A stretch of 64,000 bases of DNA from Chitinophaga caeni (GTDB lineage: Bacteria > Bacteroidota > Bacteroidia > Chitinophagales > Chitinophagaceae), in assembly GCF_002557795.1 (NCBI RefSeq), contig NZ_CP023777.1:1302001-1366000 (forward strand), written 5' to 3'. Below the pieces are notes generated by a model. The model saw only the letters and a list, made by a program, of their open reading frames with translations, had not been told where the DNA came from and did not search any database. The position numbers and the translations under genes were made by a program. Shown piece after piece: positions 61,070-64,000 of this stretch. Every line of letters begins with the position of its first letter. Position 1 is the stretch's first letter.

Positions 61070-62599
61070 ATGAAAATATTAAGTCCTGCTATATCACAAT
61101 TGGCCAGGTTGCGCATGGGGCGCATAGAATATTTTATGCAATACCCCTTGCAAGTGCAGCACCAGGTGTTTCAGAACCTGCTAAGCGCTGCTCAATACAC
61201 TGAATTTGGAAAGAAATACGGCTTTTCCAAAATATTCAAGGTGGAGGAATTTAAAAAAAATGTCCCCATCCACGACTATGATAGTATGAAACCTTACATC
61301 CAAAGGGTGATGGAAGGTGAACAAAATATCATCTGGAATACCCCGATTAAATGGTTCGCCAAATCGAGCGGCACCACGGCCGATAAGAGTAAGTTTATCC
61401 CCATCTCCGTAGAGTGTTTGGATGAATGTCACTACCGCGCGGGCCGCGATGTATTCTCATTATATTATTATAATAATCCGGATTCGGATTTACTCACGGG
61501 GAAATCCCTCGCTATTGGCGGCAGCCACCAAATCAACCCGCTTTCACCAGATAGCGATTCGTTTTATGGCGACTTAAGCGCTGTTATGCTCCAGAACATG
61601 CCCTTTTATGGCAACCTGGTGCGTACACCGGATCTCTCTATCGCTTTGATGGACGAGTGGGAAGCCAAGATAGAAAAGATGGCGCATGCCGTTATCAGGG
61701 AAAATGTGACCTCCATTGCCGGTGTACCTACCTGGACGATCGTATTGATTAAGCGGATCTTCGAATTGACCAATACCGATAATTTAATGGATGTATGGCC
61801 CAACTTGGAGTTGTATATCCACGGCGGTGTGAGCTTCACACCTTACCGCGACCAATTCAACAAATTGATACGGGGTAATAATATGCATTACCAGGAATCG
61901 TATAACGCTTCCGAAGGGTTCTTTGCTGCGCAAGATGTTATCGGGGAGGAAGGATTGTTGTTATTCTTAAACCACGGCATCTTTTACGAATTTATGCCGA
62001 TGGAGGAATTTGGGAAAGATGATCCACAAACTTTACAGCTACAACAGGTAGAACTCGGGAAAAATTATGCCCTGGTGATTAGTACAAATGGTGGATTATG
62101 GCGTTACCTGGTGGGAGATACAATACAGTTTACTTCGCTGGCGCCTTACCGCATCCGGGTGAGCGGTCGTACGAAGTCCTTTATTAATGCTTTCGGTGAA
62201 GAGGTGATCGTAGATAATAGCGATAAAGCAATAGCAAAAGCTTGTGAGCGTACGGGAGCAGTGGTAAACGATTATACCGCGGCCCCGGTATATTTTAGCG
62301 GGGAAGGAAATGGAGGGCACGAGTGGATCATTGCTTTCGAGGTGCCGCCGAATGATTTGAATGTGTTCACGGAAACGCTCGATAAGACGCTGCAAGAAAT
62401 AAATTCTGACTACGAAGCCAAGAGGCATAAAGATATGGCCTTGAAAATGCCGATCATTCACAGCGTGGGAAAGAATACCTTCACGGAATGGTTGAAGAGC
62501 AAAGGTAAATTAGGGGGGCAGCATAAAGTGCCGAGGTTAAATAATGACCGTAAAATTTTAGAAGAAATTCTCAGTTTTGTAAAACAAAATCCACAATAA
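61070..62599 (+). CDS. GH3-auxin-responsive-type acyl-adenylating enzyme
   Basis: 509 residues of the GH3 (Pfam 03321) family of ANL-like adenylating enzymes, best known in plants for joining amino acids to hormones; bacterial substrates are mostly unknown. Motifs: KWFAKSSGTTADKSKFIP (P-loop-like nucleotide motif), YNASEGFFAAQD, YALVISTNGGLWRYLVGD and RTKSFINAFGEEV. No signal peptide; cytoplasmic. It lies 27 bases after lptB and may be in its transcript. The pairing with lptB is not functionally obvious. Confidence 0.9.
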   Translation: MKILSPAISQLARLRMGRIEYFMQYPLQVQHQVFQNLLSAAQYTEFGKKYGFSKIFKVEEFKKNVPIHDYDSMKPYIQRVMEGEQNIIWNTPIKWFAKSSGTTADKSKFIPISVECLDECHYRAGRDVFSLYYYNNPDSDLLTGKSLAIGGSHQINPLSPDSDSFYGDLSAVMLQNMPFYGNLVRTPDLSIALMDEWEAKIEKMAHAVIRENVTSIAGVPTWTIVLIKRIFELTNTDNLMDVWPNLELYIHGGVSFTPYRDQFNKLIRGNNMHYQESYNASEGFFAAQDVIGEEGLLLFLNHGIFYEFMPMEEFGKDDPQTLQLQQVELGKNYALVISTNGGLWRYLVGDTIQFTSLAPYRIRVSGRTKSFINAFGEEVIVDNSDKAIAKACERTGAVVNDYTAAPVYFSGEGNGGHEWIIAFEVPPNDLNVFTETLDKTLQEINSDYEAKRHKDMALKMPIIHSVGKNTFTEWLKSKGKLGGQHKVPRLNNDRKILEEILSFVKQNPQ

Positions 62600-62635
62600 T
62601 TCTTATAATTAAAGTTAAACTAACAACAACTTACG

Positions 62636-63385
62636 ATGAAATTACTTGACAACAAGGTCGCGATAGTAACCGGTGCTAGCCGTGGAATTGGTGAAGCCAT
62701 CGCGGTAAAATTTGCTGAGCAAGGCGCAAACGTTGCTTTCACTTACGTTAGCTCCGATGAAAAAGCGAAAGCGTTGGAAGATAAATTGACTGCCCTCGGT
62801 GTAAAGGCAAAAGCATATAAAAGTAATGCAGGTAATTTCCAGGATTGCGAAACCTTGGTTGCAGAGGTGTTGAAAGAATTTGGTAGCGTTGACATCTGCG
62901 TGAATAATGCCGGTATCTCCAAGGATAACTTGTTGTTACGTATGAGTGAAGATCAATGGGATGATGTAATGGACATCAACCTGAAGAGCGTTTTCAACAT
63001 GACCAAGCAAGTGATCCGCCCGATGATGAAAGCTAAAAACGGTGTTATCATTAATATGAGTTCTATTATCGGTATCAAGGGTAATGCCGGGCAAAGCAGC
63101 TATGCAGCTTCTAAAGCCGGGATCATCGGTTTTACAAAATCCGTTGCGCAGGAGCTGGGTAGTCGCAACATTCGTTGCAACGCCGTGGCGCCGGGTTTCA
63201 TCGAAACTGATATGACTAATTACCTGAAGGAAGGAGAAACCGCTAAAACCTACATGGAAAAAATTCCTTTAGGTCGATTCGGCACCCCGGAAGATATCGC
63301 TAATACCTGCCTGTTCTTGGCATCAGATATGGGGAATTATATTACGGGACAGGTACTAAGTGTTTGCGGTGGTATGAACGTTTAA
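62636..63385 (+). CDS. fabG: 3-Oxoacyl-[acyl-carrier-protein] reductase
   Basis: 249 residues, classical short-chain dehydrogenase: TGASRGIG (NADP-binding, 12-19), NNAGIS (about 90-95), Ser in IINMSSIIG, catalytic YAASKAG (Tyr/Lys) and the closing GQVLSVCGGMNV. It reduces 3-oxoacyl-ACP in type II fatty acid synthesis; FabG fits best because of length and the EDWDDVMDINLKSVFN-like block. 36 bases after the adenylating gene; a strong terminator follows. Confidence 0.93.
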   Translation: MKLLDNKVAIVTGASRGIGEAIAVKFAEQGANVAFTYVSSDEKAKALEDKLTALGVKAKAYKSNAGNFQDCETLVAEVLKEFGSVDICVNNAGISKDNLLLRMSEDQWDDVMDINLKSVFNMTKQVIRPMMKAKNGVIINMSSIIGIKGNAGQSSYAASKAGIIGFTKSVAQELGSRNIRCNAVAPGFIETDMTNYLKEGETAKTYMEKIPLGRFGTPEDIANTCLFLASDMGNYITGQVLSVCGGMNV

Positions 63386-63415
63386 TGCGCTTCTCTATCC
63401 ATAAACTTGTTTTAC

Positions 63416-63445
63416 AACCGGGTCAGATTTGACCCGGTTTTTTTG
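63416..63445 (+). terminator. Terminator after fabG
   Basis: AACCGGGTCA (63416-63425) and TGACCCGGTT (63430-63439) form a perfect 10-bp stem with a 4-base loop and T7. Confidence 0.85.
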
Positions 63446-64000
63446 TGCCCAAATACAATTATATGTATTAATTACATGAAGTATTATCCTTAATTATCAT
63501 GGAAAGTTAAATGCTTTACTTTCCCATTCTTGCTGGTTAATAAGCGAAAATGCAAGAAAAGTTAACAAAGTATTGAAAAAACATATGAATAATAATTGTT
63601 TATACTGACGGAGAGCCTATTTTTGACATCCCTAATTGTCTATGTATTGTCATGTAAATGTAAATGCTTGTTAACATTTTCATAAAGAAAGTTAGAGATA
63701 ATTAGTTTTAAAGCATAATCGGATAGCATAAGGAACCATAGTAGAATGTGCCGGGGAATCCCGGGGCGTTCATATAAAGTGAGTATAACCAAATTTATTG
63801 TAAGGTAGTTAGTAGCAATTATGATAGCTATTTCGGAAGGATTTAGTTATGAAGCAACAGTGAACAATTTGCCAGCTAAGTACTCCTGATCATTGTAATG
63901 GAAGTTAATTTTTCTTGGGGTGTGATACCCCGTGGAAATGTTTTGTCAACCTGGCTAAATACATTCCAAAGTCAATCAATCGATTGTAGTTAATTCATTC
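63446..64000. other. Gene-free end of the window
   Basis: 555 AT-rich bases with no supported reading frame. One short GC hairpin (CCGGG 63751-63755 with CCCGG 63760-63764). Probably the long upstream region of a gene beyond the window edge. Confidence 0.4.

Noticed and set aside
1..64000. tRNA, rRNA or known riboswitch
   Set aside because: Scanning the intergenic regions by eye gave no cloverleaf, rRNA segment or known aptamer; a covariance search would be needed to exclude them fully.

Overview
The window reads as a chromosome segment of a Bacteroidota member, most likely family Chitinophagaceae (Chitinophaga or a close relative). The signs are: many secreted or lipid-anchored proteins with Bacteroidota-style signal peptides; PorT-like outer-membrane barrels; an OMP_b-brl_3-type receptor; an S46 dipeptidyl peptidase; a GH3/beta-lactamase fusion; 7TMR-DISM histidine kinase signalling; BF3164-like 6-bladed propellers; and TAnnTTTG-like promoter boxes. 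No rRNA, tRNA or CRISPR array was seen. Genus assignment is inference.

Layout. 1-11.5 kb is housekeeping and envelope: the tail of a Gfo/Idh/MocA oxidoreductase, typA, an alpha/beta hydrolase, a membrane patatin, heme A synthase, rnhB, rpoN, a PAP2-like membrane protein and recA. 11.5-12.7 kb is a gene-free block holding a 22-bp tandem array (15 full copies), two tandem short transcription-unit-like modules and a 46-bp perfect palindrome. 12.7-28.6 kb has a two-component system, obgE, adk, the GH3/beta-lactamase fusion, two secreted unknowns, a MITE-like insertion, a phosphoesterase plus di-haem peroxidase pair, and a beta-helix protein.

28.8-41.5 kb is an accessory island. A decayed IS5-like transposase is interrupted by an IS256-family copy with a frameshifted transposase and an inserted 42-bp perfect palindrome. 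A visibly AT-rich seven-gene cassette (30.6-39.5 kb, all +) follows. Then come a truncated IS256 relative and a second, intact IS256-family copy. Each full IS copy has its own target duplication (8 and 9 bp), so they landed independently. The cassette encodes a lipoprotein beta-propeller, a small secreted protein with six cysteines and Thr-Gly repeat tails, a GT-C-type membrane glycosyltransferase, a membrane-anchored thioredoxin-fold protein, a second beta-propeller, an outer-membrane beta-barrel receptor and a DPM/GtrB-like GT2. My reading, which is inference, is a dedicated pathway that oxidises and O-glycosylates the small Thr-Gly protein and presents or exports it at the cell surface. This is the best candidate for an undescribed system here.

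41.5-64 kb returns to typical chromosome: two lipoproteins, a G-rich degenerate repeat block, an S46 peptidase, an AlkA-like glycosylase, a glutaminyl-cyclase-like M28 enzyme, cysS, two paralogous EEP-family proteins, a degenerate and an intact rhomboid, rlmD, a TlpA-like thioredoxin, three tandem porin-like barrels (two with sigma-54-like sites upstream), metF, lptB, a GH3-auxin-type adenylating enzyme and fabG.
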